In this document: positions 23,475 to 34,965 of the stretch, in pieces
Position numbering within the stretch: position 1 is the stretch's first letter
How the letters are laid out: the number at the start of each line of letters is the position of its first letter
Assembly: GCA_027603945.1 (NCBI GenBank)
Contig: JADIIU010000039.1
Coordinates: 1-64,000, forward strand
Source of the DNA: Terramyces sp. JEL0728
Taxonomy: Eukaryota; Chytridiomycota; Chytridiomycetes; Rhizophydiales; Terramycetaceae
Direction of reading: 5' to 3'
DNA: 64,000 nt
The notes under the pieces: model-generated
Told to the model about the DNA's origin: nothing
What the model saw: only the letters and a program-made list of their open reading frames with translations
The model's database searches: none
Translations under genes and position numbers: made by a program

Positions 23475-24776
23475 TCAATTATACACGATATGCACCAAAC
23501 CAAATCTAACGAAAAACGCAAAACAACTCGACAAAATTTGCACATAAATTATGTGCTTACATAGAATATCTTCTCTCATCGGGCCAAATTTCACGAGTAT
23601 CACGTTGATCAACGTGAGATTGTTGCAATCGAGCCATTCCCCACTCGAACTCCTTGTAATCCTTACCAATCCTAATATTTCCAGGAGTTTTATCATTAAT
23701 CGTCCTAGTTTGTCTTTGAAGGAAGCGGTGGGTTTGAATTCAAACCGTGAATATTCTACAATGTTCTTTTCTGCAATCAATCTAAAGTTATTACAAGGCT
23801 ACTTTGGCATTCTGTGTCTGGGACAGTCTACAAACTTGAATAGTTGCGGGCAGGAGAGCAGAAAGTTGAATATTTGAGGGATCATAAATAGTAGAACCGT
23901 TTTGGACAAGTTGCTCATTATCCCAATAACAGCGAAAACCATTCCGGTAAAGTAACAAAATGTATCGCCTCCAAATGCAGTTGCAGGATACCAATTATGA
24001 TACAGATACCCAGAAGCCGCTCCGATGTAGGGGATTAAGAAATATAAACTGCTAAGCATATCTTCAGCACGAGACGGGTTCAGCATCCCTTGCAAAAGGC
24101 TGTTTACCTACATAAAAATATTCTTACAGCCAAGGACACGGCAATAACCACCCCTTGTCCCCCTTCAACGCCGTTGATTCCCGCGATTATGTTGATGGAA
24201 TGAGTGCAAAAAACCGACAATGCTGACATGAAGAAATAATAGAACCACCCAAGACGGATTAATTTGGTTTGCACTATTGAACGCAGCGGGATTGGAACCA
24301 CTACATCAGTTCCGCCATGCGTAACATAGTACACCATCAGCAGCGGAACTGAAGCAATAAATGGAAACCAAATCTTCACTCTCCATTTAATATTCAACAC
24401 ATCATCAGCAAATCCTAGCAACAGCATTGCTAGCAGAGATAGTAACCCTCCCAGAAATTGAGCAAACTTGTGATGTGGAAAAGGTGGTTGAATTTCCGGA
24501 TTGTATCCTCCAGAATGAATCCAGTCAATGAACGGCACAGGTATAAATAGAAACATGCAACAAAAATAAACACATCCGACAATCATCCCCATGCTCTCCG
24601 CGCTTTGATTAACAAATCTAATACGTTACAGGTTTCGACTCTTTCAATAAATCCTTTCCCGATACTCCGTATTTAATAAACTCTTTTGCGGCTAGTGGGA
24701 TTACAGTCTTTGTGATGTAATACGCTGCGATTGCGAGGATGCAGGTTACATATAGGGTTGGTTCTTCAAATGGCAT
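23475..24776 (-). CDS. ALG7: UDP-GlcNAc:dolichyl-phosphate GlcNAc-1-P transferase
   Basis: A 412-residue multi-pass ER membrane enzyme that starts the dolichol-linked oligosaccharide for N-glycosylation. Family motifs are ESMGMIVGCVY, the Mg-binding LGFADDVLNIKWRVK, NIIAGINGVEGGQ, AFGGDTFCYFTGMVFAV and, near the C-terminus, CNNLTLINVILVKFGPMRED. Introns: 24618-24639 (22 nt), 24108-24127 (20 nt), 23782-23802 (21 nt). The first intron was placed by the conserved spacing between the KDLLK and ESMG motifs; a 27-nt alternative breaks the frame. The start at 24776 is close to the next gene on the other strand, so the two share a very short control region. Confidence 0.94.
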
Positions 24777-24911
24777 GGTTGAAAAAAATGCAAGTTGCAA
24801 CGTGGCAAGTTGGTGAAGATAGCAATTACCTCATATATCGGAGATTCTTGCAGTCGCTATACATTGGTATTTGATTGGTATCCGTCCAATGTCCGACTTT
24901 TTCAACACCAA

Positions 24912-26055
24912 ATGGAAATCCAGTCAGTCGAAAAGTATTTTGAATTTCCCAAGGAGGTTCTGCAGAATCTTGTAAAGAGTGAATATGAATTATCTAATTT
25001 TCAAAAATCAATCAAATGCGGAAATACTATCGATGTTGGGTTGGAATTGATGCAGGAGCTGGACTGGCAATTCAGAATAATTCGACCGTTGATCGCAGAT
25101 TTGAAAGGTATCGCACTAATAGATCCAGACTTTCCCTCCGTTACCAAACCAGAGTCAGCACCTGCAATTTCTGTTTTAAGTAAGTATTCTTTTACAAGTG
25201 GATATATATGATACCTTGGAGAAAAGGAGGATATTCTTGTTTGAAACAATGGAAGCTGCATTTGAGTCACTGGAAAATCTAGTGGAAACATTCAAGCAGA
25301 ATGCAGAGATTAATTACACAAATGCAAAGGAAATAGAGATGGAATGTGCATCGATATTGTCCAAGAAGAAGCAATTGATGTAAACCCATCTAATTATAGT
25401 GGAGATATACAGATGGAAATGTGCAGACGGATCAAAAATGTGAACAACATCGAAAATGTCGAGTGGGAAACGACTGTAGAACAGCTGTTTAAAGAAAGAT
25501 CGCTGAGCATGTCAGATTTATTGGAAGAAAAGATAGTTGACGAGTCAATGATTTTGGGAAATCCCCAAGATTTCAAACATTGCGCGACGAAAGCTGTTTT
25601 GTCAGATGATATGGAAACAGCAGAGAATATTCCCGAGCGGATTCAAATACAATCTTCTCTGAATAATGAAGAATATGTCCCAGATGACACTGATCGAGAA
25701 GTCAAAAAGGTAAAGCTGTCAATCAACAGCCCGTTGGATATAAACGCTGAAGACAAGGAAAACTTTTCCGAATCAATCCAATTTAGATCGCAAAAATCAG
25801 AAGGAATGTTTTCCTCGGCTTCTCCCAAAGGTAATCCAGTTTAATTTAGGGAGATTAAGTGTGCTTAAACTGTCTCAAGAGCATCCGCTGGACGATATGT
25901 CAACTGACGACGAGTTGGTGCTCTCACTTTCAAAGTCTAGTGCCACAATTTCCCAGGTAACTTATGCTGACAATTGATTGCTGACACTTCAATAGACGAA
26001 TCCTCAAAATCAAACAGTTTGCAATAAATTTGCCATTGTAAATCTACCAGAATGA
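24912..26055 (+). CDS. Coiled-coil protein of unknown function (start uncertain)
   Basis: Acidic protein I cannot assign. From the ATG at 24912 it has 348 residues. Exons are joined by introns at 25180-25198 (19 nt), 25380-25399 (20 nt), 25832-25850 (19 nt) and 25957-25995 (39 nt). The last is unusually long and less certain. Residues roughly 90-170 (YDTLEKRRIFLFETMEAAFE onward) form a likely coiled coil; the C-terminal half is Ser/Glu-rich and probably disordered. The frame is open upstream to the ATG-proximal region near 24788, which lies only 11 bp from the divergent Alg7 start, so extra 5' exons or a short intron are possible. The stop is 11 bp from the convergent PRP16 stop. Confidence 0.65.
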
Positions 26056-26066
26056 ACACATATAAT

Positions 26067-29000
26067 TTATAATCCCATTGTTCCGCGCGGAGTACTTGGT
26101 GGTTTATGTCTTGGAGTTAAACCTCCCGTCTTGGCTCTTGGAGTTAAGCCTCCAGCAGTTCTGGCCGTGTTTGGCCGCATGGATCTAATACCGGGGGTGG
26201 CAATACGACTTCGAGGGATAATTTGCTGAGTAGCAGCGCGTATGCTTTCTTCCTTGCGTCTTTTTTCAGCGATTTGCAATCTTTCTTCCATCTCCATTGA
26301 CTGTTGTTTGTCTTGCAATCTCCTATCCCTTTGTGTAAATGATGAATCTTTCACTTTGAAGAACATCGGCCCTAATTCTGCCAACCACAGTCCGTCCACA
26401 GAGGTAACACATTGCATGTATTCCTTGGAGGTCAAAAGCAATTCGTGATAAACAATGTAATCTGGAGTGAAACCTCTACCGTAAAGAGCACTGGTAGGAT
26501 GCAGGTGACATGCCATACCAGAACGCATATTGATATACTCTCCAATACCCTTGAGTTTTGCAGAAGAATGGAAATATGCCGAGCAAATACATTTTCTAAA
26601 TCAATACCAAATTACCTAATGATGTCCCAGTCACTGCCACTTGTAGTAAGTTCCATTTTTTGCATTTTCATAATGTCCAATAGTTGACCACGAACTTCCC
26701 TTGCCTTTTTTAGCGCTTTTGCGTGTACAAAGTTATCGACACTCCAATCATCTCGATAGCTAAAGTTAGTTATAAATTACTCGTTGGCTTTCCATTGATT
26801 ATATACATTCAGCAATGTCAAATGATCACTTTCACTGACAAAGAACCTTTCTCGGCAAGCATCACTTTCTTCTGCGCGTTCTTTAGGTCTGTAAAACACT
26901 GTCGGGACAGAAAGCATAGATACAATCGTTAATACTTCAATAGTGCATCCAAAGTCTTCAGCCGTGATCAACATTTTTGCCAAGGAGGGGTCAAGCGGGA
27001 ATTGTGCCATTTTCTGTCCAGTTGGTGTCAGTTCACCCATATCATCAAGCCCACCCAAGACCCACAACTGATACATTGAGTTCAAGATTGTATCCTGTGG
27101 CGGAGGATCCATAAATTCAAATTCCAGCAAGTTCTTGACTCCTAGTGTTTTCAATAGCAAAACAATGTTTGTCAGGTTGATTCTTTGAATTTCAGGGATG
27201 TTGTTGGCAAACATTTCGTTTCTAAACGCTGCTTCAGTGAATAGTCTGAAACAAGTACCTGGCCCGGTTCTTCCTGCACGGCCAGCTCTCTGGTTCGAAT
27301 TTGCTTGTGAGATTGGGGTAATTTGGAGGGAATCCATACCAATTTTAGGGTTGTAAACCTTCAATTTACTGAATCCGGAATCCACTACGTATATAATACC
27401 GTCCACAGTCAATGAAGTTTCTGCAATATTGGTTGAAACAATGACTTTTCTGGCATTGTTTGCTCCTCTCCCAAAAATCTTTGCCTGCAGATCGGCAGGT
27501 AGTTGTGAGTACATTGGCAGCACGTCTAACGGAGCCACATCATCTAGCTGCGCCAAACGATCTTTGAGTACATTGCAAGTGACTTCAATGTCTTCCTGAC
27601 CAGTCATGAATACAAGAATATCACCAGCAGGTTGCGAAATATGAATACTTAACACTTGTTTAACTGCATGATCGACATAATCTTCACAAGGGTTCTTACT
27701 AAACATAATTTCCACAGGGAAGGTTCTGCCAGGTATGGTAAATACTGGAACATTTCCAAAGAATCGAGAAAACTATTGTTAACAAGAGATTACCTTTTCT
27801 GAATTCATTGTTGCTGAAGTAACGATGAGCTTCATATCTCTTCTACGGTTCATGACTCTTTTCAAAAGCCCCATAAGAACATCAGTATTCAATGCACGTT
27901 CGTGCGCCTCGTCCATAATGATACAGCTATATTGGTCGAGGTCTGATGAAGTGAGAGATTCACGCAGCAAGACACCATCAGTCATATATTTGATGATAGT
28001 ATTGGACGAAGTGCAATCTTCGAAACGGATTGAATAGCCGACTCTATCTCCCAAATCACAGCCCATTTCTTCGCTAACACGCTTTGCAACCGACATAGCA
28101 GCCACTCTTCTTGGCTGAGTGCATCCAATCAGACCGCCTTTTCCGTAACCATCTTCTTCCAAGAATTGCGTTAACTGGGTTGTCTTTCCAGACCCAGTTT
28201 CCCCCACTACAACGACAATTCTATTATCTCTAATAACACGTAGCAATTCTTCTCGCACAGCAAATGCAGGCAGAAATTGACGCTGTTCCTTTAGAGTTTT
28301 GGTCATCGCAAACTCGGAAATGGACTCATTTTTTGCAAGCAGATGCGTAGAGAACTTTGAGTCATCTTTTGCTTCCTCATCAGTCATCACTAAATCAGCA
28401 GCCAATTACCTTTTTCTTGCTGTTCTTCTTTCTGGACGCCCATTATATTGCCAATGGAAGTGCCGGCAAGTTGAAACTTTTTCTGGTTTGCTTTCTCTCT
28501 TTCCCTTAGCTCGCGGTTTTCTCTAATAATCCTGCTTCCTTTCCTAGCAAACAGAGCCAAATCACCAGAAGGGTCTTTGACAACTTGAACGGCTTCTAAT
28601 TGTGTGGTATAAATAATCTTTCCGTCTAAAAAGGGAGGACGTAAATCTCTAATCAACAATTGCACACGATTCTACGATTAACAGTTAATTACTTCATCTT
28701 CGTCATCATGATCTGGATCCCTCTCAGAGTTGAGGACGATACCACTCTGCAGCATTCTATTTTTTTCCCACAAGTCGTTATCCTTTTGGTATTGCGCTTG
28801 CCTGGCAGTAATACGTTTCTGAATTAAATAAAAGTTACTGTCTGTTTTTGTTTGAACTCTTCTTCTTTCTTTTTGTAGTATCCATCTGCGTCATCAAACG
28901 CTTCATGTTGATTCTCGGTTGCTCCATTTTCTTCCAAGTTATACCATTCCCGATCCAATTTTAGTTGTTCAGAATTCCAGATATCTGTATTCATTCCTTC

Positions 29001-29450
29001 AGGCGGGAGCTTATCATCCTGGTAGTAGCTATATCTTGGTGTTTCTGTTTCCCAGTTAGACGGCGACAAAGGAGCCCCCTTTCTGCTTTGGTTGGTCCAA
29101 GATCCTGTGCCGCTTTTCCCAGTAAACTGTCTTTCAGAGGGCCTTCTTCCTGTGTGTTGTCGGCTATCTGGTCTACTAGGATTTCTAGGTGTCAATCCAC
29201 CAGAGCCAAGTCTTCCTGGAGTTTGATCCCACTCGCTCTTTTTCCTGTATTCGTCTATAGTTAGCCGCATAGTACTCTTGTCTCCGGTTTTCAGTCGCTT
29301 GTGTCTGTCCAGTCCCAATATACTCTTCCCAGGCACTTTAAAGTCTGGTGCTTCAGATTTTTTGCGGACCATTAATCCACCTTTCATTGGCGTAGATCCT
29401 TGCAGCTTTTCCACTTCACCCTTTTGGAACTCTGTGTTATTTCTTGACAT
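26067..29450 (-). CDS. PRP16: Prp16/DHX38 spliceosomal DEAH-box ATPase
   Basis: A 1086-residue helicase that remodels the spliceosome before the second step and proofreads branch-site choice. The N-terminal region has [20 protein letters not shown] and [10 protein letters not shown], as in Prp16/DHX38. The helicase core has [42 protein letters not shown] and QRAGRAGR. The C-terminus has [20 protein letters not shown] followed by TP-rich repeats. Introns: 28819-28838, 28672-28692, 28390-28409, 27774-27794, 26760-26780, 26596-26615, all 20-21 nt. Its start codon lies 13 bp from the divergent start of MTG2. The conserved ends distinguish it from Prp2, Prp22 and Prp43. Confidence 0.96.
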
Positions 29451-29463
29451 TCCGAATTTGAAA

Positions 29464-30763
29464 ATGATCAAAAAAAATTACACCAGTTTATATTTATTGA
29501 GCAGAACATTTTCCAACAAATTGCCCGATGTAGTGAAAAAATCTGATTTGCAATACAGAGTGTTGGGGAAGGGAACTTCATTTGATGATTTTCAAAGAGT
29601 AATTTTCAAAGGAGGCAAAGGAGGTGATGGATTCATATCCTTTTTCAAGACACCTTCAGGAGAACCAACCGGACCGCCCAGCGGAGGTGTTTGAAAATCT
29701 TACAATTAGGAAATGGAGGGAATGGAGGGAATGCAAGGATTGTTGCTTCAAAACATTACACTTCCTTATCACATATTAATGCGACATATAGAGTGCCTGA
29801 TGGAAAGAATGGCAGGTCAAAACATATGCATGGCGAAAATGGAGATGTAGTTGAAATCAAAGTCCCTGTTGGCACAGTAATAAGGCAGGTAGAACCTTGG
29901 AAAATAATCCCGTCCAAGCCAGAAATTGATATCCACGAGGACGCTAGATTGAATTTGTTGGAAAAGCACTATATTTTTAGGAATAACTATTTGCCGCAGG
30001 AAGACAGAATCAGATTTCTGAAAGAACACATTCCTAGAAAAAGAAGGAAGCAGCCATTGCTGGAATTTGATCTCAAAAAGGACGGAGATTCATGTATAGT
30101 ATTTGAAGGGGTAAGCGGGTGTTGATTTAGGGCCGTGGCGGACTAGGAAATCCTCATTACCAAACCGCAAGCATTTTATCTCCTGGCTTTGCCGGTAGAG
30201 GTGAACCAATACAAGATAGATACTATGAATTTGAACTGAAAACTTTGGCGGATGCTGGATTAGTTGGATTGCCTAATGCAGGCAAATCTACGCTCTTGAA
30301 AGCAGTCTCAAATGCTCATCCACAAATAGCTCCTTATCCATTTACAACACTGAATCCATATGTGGGCACTGTTGATTTCGAAGATTTTTGGACCATGACT
30401 TTGGCAGATATGCCTGGTATCATCAAAGGTGCACACCAAAACCACGGTTTGGGTCTTCGTTTCTTACGGCACGTTGAAAGAAACAAGATATTTGTTTATG
30501 TGGTCGATTTAGCTGGCGCTGAACCTTGGCACGACTTGGAGACGCTTCAATCGGAATTGGAATTGTACAAAAAAGGTCTTACTAACCGGCCAAGCATTAT
30601 TGCCGCAAATAAGGCCGATATATCTGAAAGCGCGAAGAGAAACTTGGAGATATTAAAGACGAGAACACAGCTCCCGATTGTCCCGATCTCTGCAAAATAC
30701 TCGAAAAATATTCTTCAATTAACAGGATTAATGCGCGACCTGGTTGAATCCGTCAAAGAATAA
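29464..30763 (+). CDS. MTG2: Mitochondrial Obg-family GTPase
   Basis: A 418-residue GTPase for assembly of the large mitochondrial ribosomal subunit. The first 20 residues (MIKKNYTSLYLLSRTFSNKL) look like a mitochondrial presequence. The glycine-rich Obg fold follows: FKGGKGGDGFISFFK, GGNGGNGGNARI, GGRGGLGNPHYQTA. The GTPase domain has GLVGLPNAGKSTLL, DMPGIIKGA and NKAD. An insert of about 50 residues between the glycine-rich sheets (near 29890-30050) is longer than in bacterial Obg. Introns: 29687-29709 (23 nt) and 30111-30130 (20 nt). The stop is followed by TAATAAA. Confidence 0.94.
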
Positions 30764-30873
30764 TAAATCAATGACAATTTCACATTCTACCATTGAGGTA
30801 AATCCACTGACACGGTATACCAATCAAACGATAAATGTCACCCTTCCTCTAGAGTCAAGTTATCATTGAATGA

Positions 30874-31085
30874 TTAATCCAACCGCTTAAGAAGGGTCCT
30901 CAATACAAAGCTTCCGACGGCGATGTATAAAGGGAGCGTTTCTCTTGCATCCTCAGTTACAAAATTCAAAACTATCTCGAACGTTGTATGAAAGAATGCG
31001 TTTCCAGATAGTCCCGCTAGAGTTGCCATGCAAGTCTACAAGGATTACTGAAATAAAGAAAAAATCGAACTGAAGCCACTACCAT
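30874..31085 (-). CDS. Small membrane protein with a 47-nt intron after the start codon
   Basis: A possible 54-residue protein not matched to a known family. The second exon (30874-31035) encodes a continuous frame from ATG 31029 containing LPLYIAVGSFVLRTLL, one likely membrane segment, and ends RLD. An upstream ATG at 31083-31085 followed by a 47-nt GT-AG intron at 31036-31082 joins in frame. The arrangement copies eL39, also ATG plus a 47-nt intron. A short subunit of a mitochondrial membrane complex is one possibility. The gene is divergent from tropomyosin with only 53 bp between start codons. If the intron is not real, the product is 51 residues. Confidence 0.5.
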
Positions 31086-31138
31086 TCCAACGCCACAAAC
31101 GAATAGAAGCGAATCTTTTCCAATCTCTCTAAAACACA

Positions 31139-31751
31139 ATGGATAAAATCAAGGAAGTAAGGCGGTATTAATCGTAGAAATTGGAAAAGCTCAGAATCGA
31201 ATCTGACACCAACTTGGCCCGTGCAGAAAAAGCAGAAGGTGAAGTAAAATCCTTGAAGGAAACCATTTCCAAACAAGAATCTTCAGTCCAAACACTCAAC
31301 AACAAAGTATCCCTTTTAGCTGGAGATTTGGAACGTGCAGAAAAGAGGGCAGATGAGGTAAGAATGAGAAGCTTTACATCTCTTTCCTTGAGCAGCTCTA
31401 ATCCTTAGCACAAACAAAAGAAGGCAGAATCTGATAACAGTGACGCTGTTAAAGAGAACTTGGAGCGTAAAATTCAATTGCTTGAAAAGCAATTGGATGA
31501 TAAGGAAAGAGATCGAAAGGAAGCCACAGAAAAGTATGATACTAACATAGTAGGCAACTACTATGTAATAGAACAACTAATTTTTTAGGACTCGCGAATT
31601 GTCTATAGTCGCTGAAAAGCACGAGCGTAAAGCCAAACAACTTGAAGCTGAAAAGAGTGATTTGGAAAGACAATTGGCAGATAGCGCTGCTAAATATGCA
31701 ACTGTCAAGGCTGAATTGGATCAAACCTTGAAGGATCTTGAAGGATTGTAA
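31139..31751 (+). CDS. TPM1: Fungal-type short tropomyosin
   Basis: Spliced product of exactly 161 residues, the length of fission yeast Cdc8 and budding yeast Tpm2. It starts MDKIKEKLEKLRIESD, as fungal tropomyosins do, and is one uninterrupted heptad coiled coil with no proline, ending KYATVKAELDQTLKDLEGL. It stabilises actin cables. Introns: 31157-31177 (21 nt, after six codons), 31358-31408 (51 nt) and 31534-31588 (55 nt). The two long introns stand out in this window; both have a pyrimidine-rich stretch or TACTAAC-like element. The third contains a possible 17-nt GT-AG intron nested at its 5' end, but using that alone breaks the frame. Confidence 0.95.
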
Positions 31752-31974
31752 ACCTCATCACAAAATAAATCTCATGTGATTTTAATTGATTTCTGGACTG
31801 TTGCCATTCCAACGCACTGTTGATATCCCGCCAAACGTGGCTCTGAGTTGTCAGATACGATTCGGATAACAAAGGCGGTGCGGCCAATCGTAGAGTTATC
31901 AATTCCAGAGAACGTTTATATTGATTTTTTGCTTCATGGTGGGTTTTGACGCGAAAAAGGTTTGACTCGACACG
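31752..31974. promoter_or_regulatory. Spacer between tropomyosin and thioredoxin
   Basis: This 223-bp spacer has no frame with a recognisable product. It must contain the tropomyosin 3' end and the thioredoxin promoter. No distinct motif was found. Confidence 0.3.
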
Positions 31975-32332
31975 ATGGGAGTCATAACGATTAAAAATGT
32001 ATCGGAATATGAAAGTCAGGTTAAAAGCGCTCCCCATGCAATAGTAGATTTCTACGCAGACTGGTGTGGACCCTGCCACACAATTGCCCCACAGTAGAAT
32101 CGCCTAATTGTAGGTTGGACCAATTATCTGCAGAAAATCCACAAATTTCCTTCTATAAAGTAAACGTAGATGTGTCCACAGTTAAGATTATCTAATATAG
32201 GACATTAGCGAATCGAATCAGATAAGGGCAATGCCGACTTTTTATTTTTATGACAGTGGAAAGAAAACACATGAAGTTGTAGGTGCTGATATCAAAAAGC
32301 TTAAACGCTTAATTGAGGAGCTCAAAAAATAA
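31975..32332 (+). CDS. Thioredoxin
   Basis: A 105-residue classical thioredoxin, a small thiol reductant. The active site WCGPC sits in VDFYADWCGPCHTIAPQL, and the cis-proline is in IRAMPTFYFYDSG. No targeting peptide is visible, so it is probably cytosolic. Introns: 32094-32113 (20 nt), just after the active site, and 32181-32200 (20 nt). One usual lysine after the active site (GPCK) is His here. The stop is 28 bp before the DSS1 start on the same strand. Confidence 0.95.
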
Positions 32333-32360
32333 AACTGTTTTTTCGATTCTAATTTTTTTA

Positions 32361-34965
32361 ATGCAGTTCAAGTTTGGGAAATTACAGTTCAGGAGAATAA
32401 ACATTGGCGACCTGGTAGCTCTACAAAAGTAGCGATGAACTAACAAGGAAATCTTCAATTCTAGGTATAGTGATAAAGTCTCCCACCCCGACTAGTGGAA
32501 ATTACCTGGCACTCTCAAGCCATGGACACTTGACTGAACATTCACTGGACAACATTACATTTTCAAATTCAAGATGGGCTTACAGTTTACAAGAGCCAGA
32601 GGGTTACAGAGTCCCTGCTGGACTGACTGAATCTACAAGGGAAATATTAGAGAAACACGGGATTCCTCTTCATGTTACAAAGCATTTACAAGAATTTCAG
32701 CGTTATTCCCTCCAGTACAAGAATGAAATTGAAGCCACTGAAAAAGAAATGTATGGTTGCATTGAAGGGGACGTTGATTTGCATAAAGCTGCACAGTTCA
32801 TGTTTAAAGTGCAGGACCCAACACCAGCAGAGAAATTGGCTGTAAATGAAATTCTAGCGAAAGGCAACTGCTATCATATGAAAATAACTAGAGACAAGAC
32901 AAACCCAGTATTTATCAAGAGAGACGCTGAGCAAGTAAAGTTTATAGAAGAATGCTTGGAAGCGATGCAGTCCAGAGATAATAGAAATACCAACTTGATG
33001 AAATTTCTAAACAAAATTAAACCTGTGATTCTTGGGTTTAGGAAGCAGGAAATCATCACGGTTGACTGGACTCTAGAAGATTTGCAAGCCATTGATTTCA
33101 TCAAAGAGTATCTCAAGATTGGTCCGAATCAATCTGCGGTAGAAATCAAAATCGTGTGTGTTGGTATTGTAAAGAAATTGGCCCTATATTCATTCTATCC
33201 GTCGCAACAAGATGCAATTAAACTGCTAAAGGAAATTGGCGTGTTCACTCCTTATGAAGATTTGTCGCTGTATCAGTATAATCCTAAAGGATTCGTGGAA
33301 CATTTGGAGCATATAACTCTGGTGGGAGATGCTGTATCTGGAGAAGCCAAGAATGAAGCAGATATTTTGATTCAAAGTGGAAAATACAACTATAAAAATA
33401 ATACATCCGAAAAAAGTACAACTGCAGATTTAAAAGCAAAGCCAGACTCGGAATCACAAAAGATAAAGCAATATAAACAAAACATCATTGCCAGTGAATT
33501 CCAGCCAACTTCGTATCCAAAAAATGATCCTGTGGAAAAGATGAGACATGCTGTGACCGAGAGAGTGTACACAATTGATGAACCAACAGCACACGAGCTG
33601 GACGATGGTGTTTCACTGGAGGAAAGTGTGGATGGATTATGGATACACGTGCACATTGCTGATCCAACCGCCTACATGCTACCGGGAAACAAATTAGCAG
33701 ACTTGGCTCAGCTACGCAGCACTAGCATTTATTTACCACATATTCACTTTCCAATGATGCCAGATATTCTTTCCGACAAACTGTTCAACCTGGGTAAATC
33801 TCCTTGTGCCTTGACCTTTAGCGCCAAACTTGATTCCAATGGAGAAATTATTGACTACAAAATTACACCTTCCATTCTTGAAAATGTCAAAATTACACAT
33901 TATTCTAAGGTTGACAAGGCATTAAAGGGTGAGGAGGAAGCCAGTTTTGATTCTCGAGATGTTTCTACGTTGAAAAAGTTGCATGGTCTAACAACGAGAC
34001 ATCGCGGACAAAGAATACGAAATGGTGCTATGATTCCGGACCAAATTGACTTGTCAATCAAGGTAGACAAAGAGCCGCTGAATATATCATTACGTGACTC
34101 CAAAACCAATTTTTCGACCCCAGGACATTTTGACAAGAATACTATAACTGTAAAAACGAAATCGTCTGTTCGATCGCCATCCAATCAACTAGTTTCAGAA
34201 TCGATGATTATTGCTGGGATAGTAGCATCCAAATTCTGTCATGAACGAAGTATAGCAACTGCTTACCGGCATCAACCTAATGTCTTGGACTATTTGAAAG
34301 AAAACGGACACTCTAACTTTGTACCGCAAGTGGAGCAGATTTTGAATAATATCCGCAATTCTGTCGACCCTGCCACTGGCATCATTCCATTGTCAGTTTA
34401 TGAGCCAATTTTAAATTATATGCCGCCAGCGAATATGGTACTAAAACCACTAGGCCACTTCAGTATGGGGATAAGTGGAGCCTCAAACGGATATGTAAAG
34501 TGTACCAGTCCACTTCGCCGGTATCAGGACATGTTGGTACATTGGCAAATCAAATCATCCTTATTAAACGAAAAGCAGCCATTCACTGAACACCAAGTGC
34601 AGGAAATAACGGATAGAATGAACGATATAGCTAATAGAGTCAAATCTCTAAACAAGCGATCGAATAGATACTGGTTACTAGAATTCATCAGAAGAAAATG
34701 CTTTAATTGCGCAGTTGATGATAAAGCTCACAGTGTACAAGGTAGACATTCTATAGAGCCATACGTTAATGATGGAAGTGGTGAATATTTTAAAGGAATA
34801 GTAGTAGGAAGCTTGGGAAATGGAAATGCCATCGTTAACCTCCCGCAGTTTGGAAGCTTCCGTACTAGATGTCTAACTAATGAACCCCTTGCCATTAATT
34901 CTGAAATCAATGTATCAGTTGAAAAAGTAGTGCCAGAAATCGGTTTTTGTTTACTATCTACATAG
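32361..34965 (+). CDS. DSS1: Mitochondrial 3'-5' exoribonuclease Dss1 (RNase II family)
   Basis: An 861-residue RNase II/RNB-domain exonuclease. In fungi Dss1 works with the Suv3 helicase in the mitochondrial degradosome. The N-terminus starts MQFKFGKLQFRRINIGDLVA. The RNB domain begins near residue 390: YTIDEPTAHELDDGVSLEES carries the metal-binding Asp cluster, then WIHVHIADPTAYML and YLPHIHFPMMPDILSDK. KCTSPLRRYQDMLVH supplies the catalytic Arg and Asp near residue 715. A weak S1-like end closes the protein. One intron of 19 nt lies at 32429-32447. The long N-terminal region before the RNB domain fits Dss1/Cyt-4 rather than Rrp44. Confidence 0.9.

Noticed and set aside
24613..24639. A 27-nt intron in ALG7 with donor after ESKP
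   Set aside because: It leaves exon 2 in the wrong frame; the 22-nt intron at 24618-24639 keeps motif spacing.
31534..31550. A 17-nt intron at the start of the third tropomyosin intron
   Set aside because: Using it alone leaves stops and a wrong frame; the 55-nt intron gives the exact family length.
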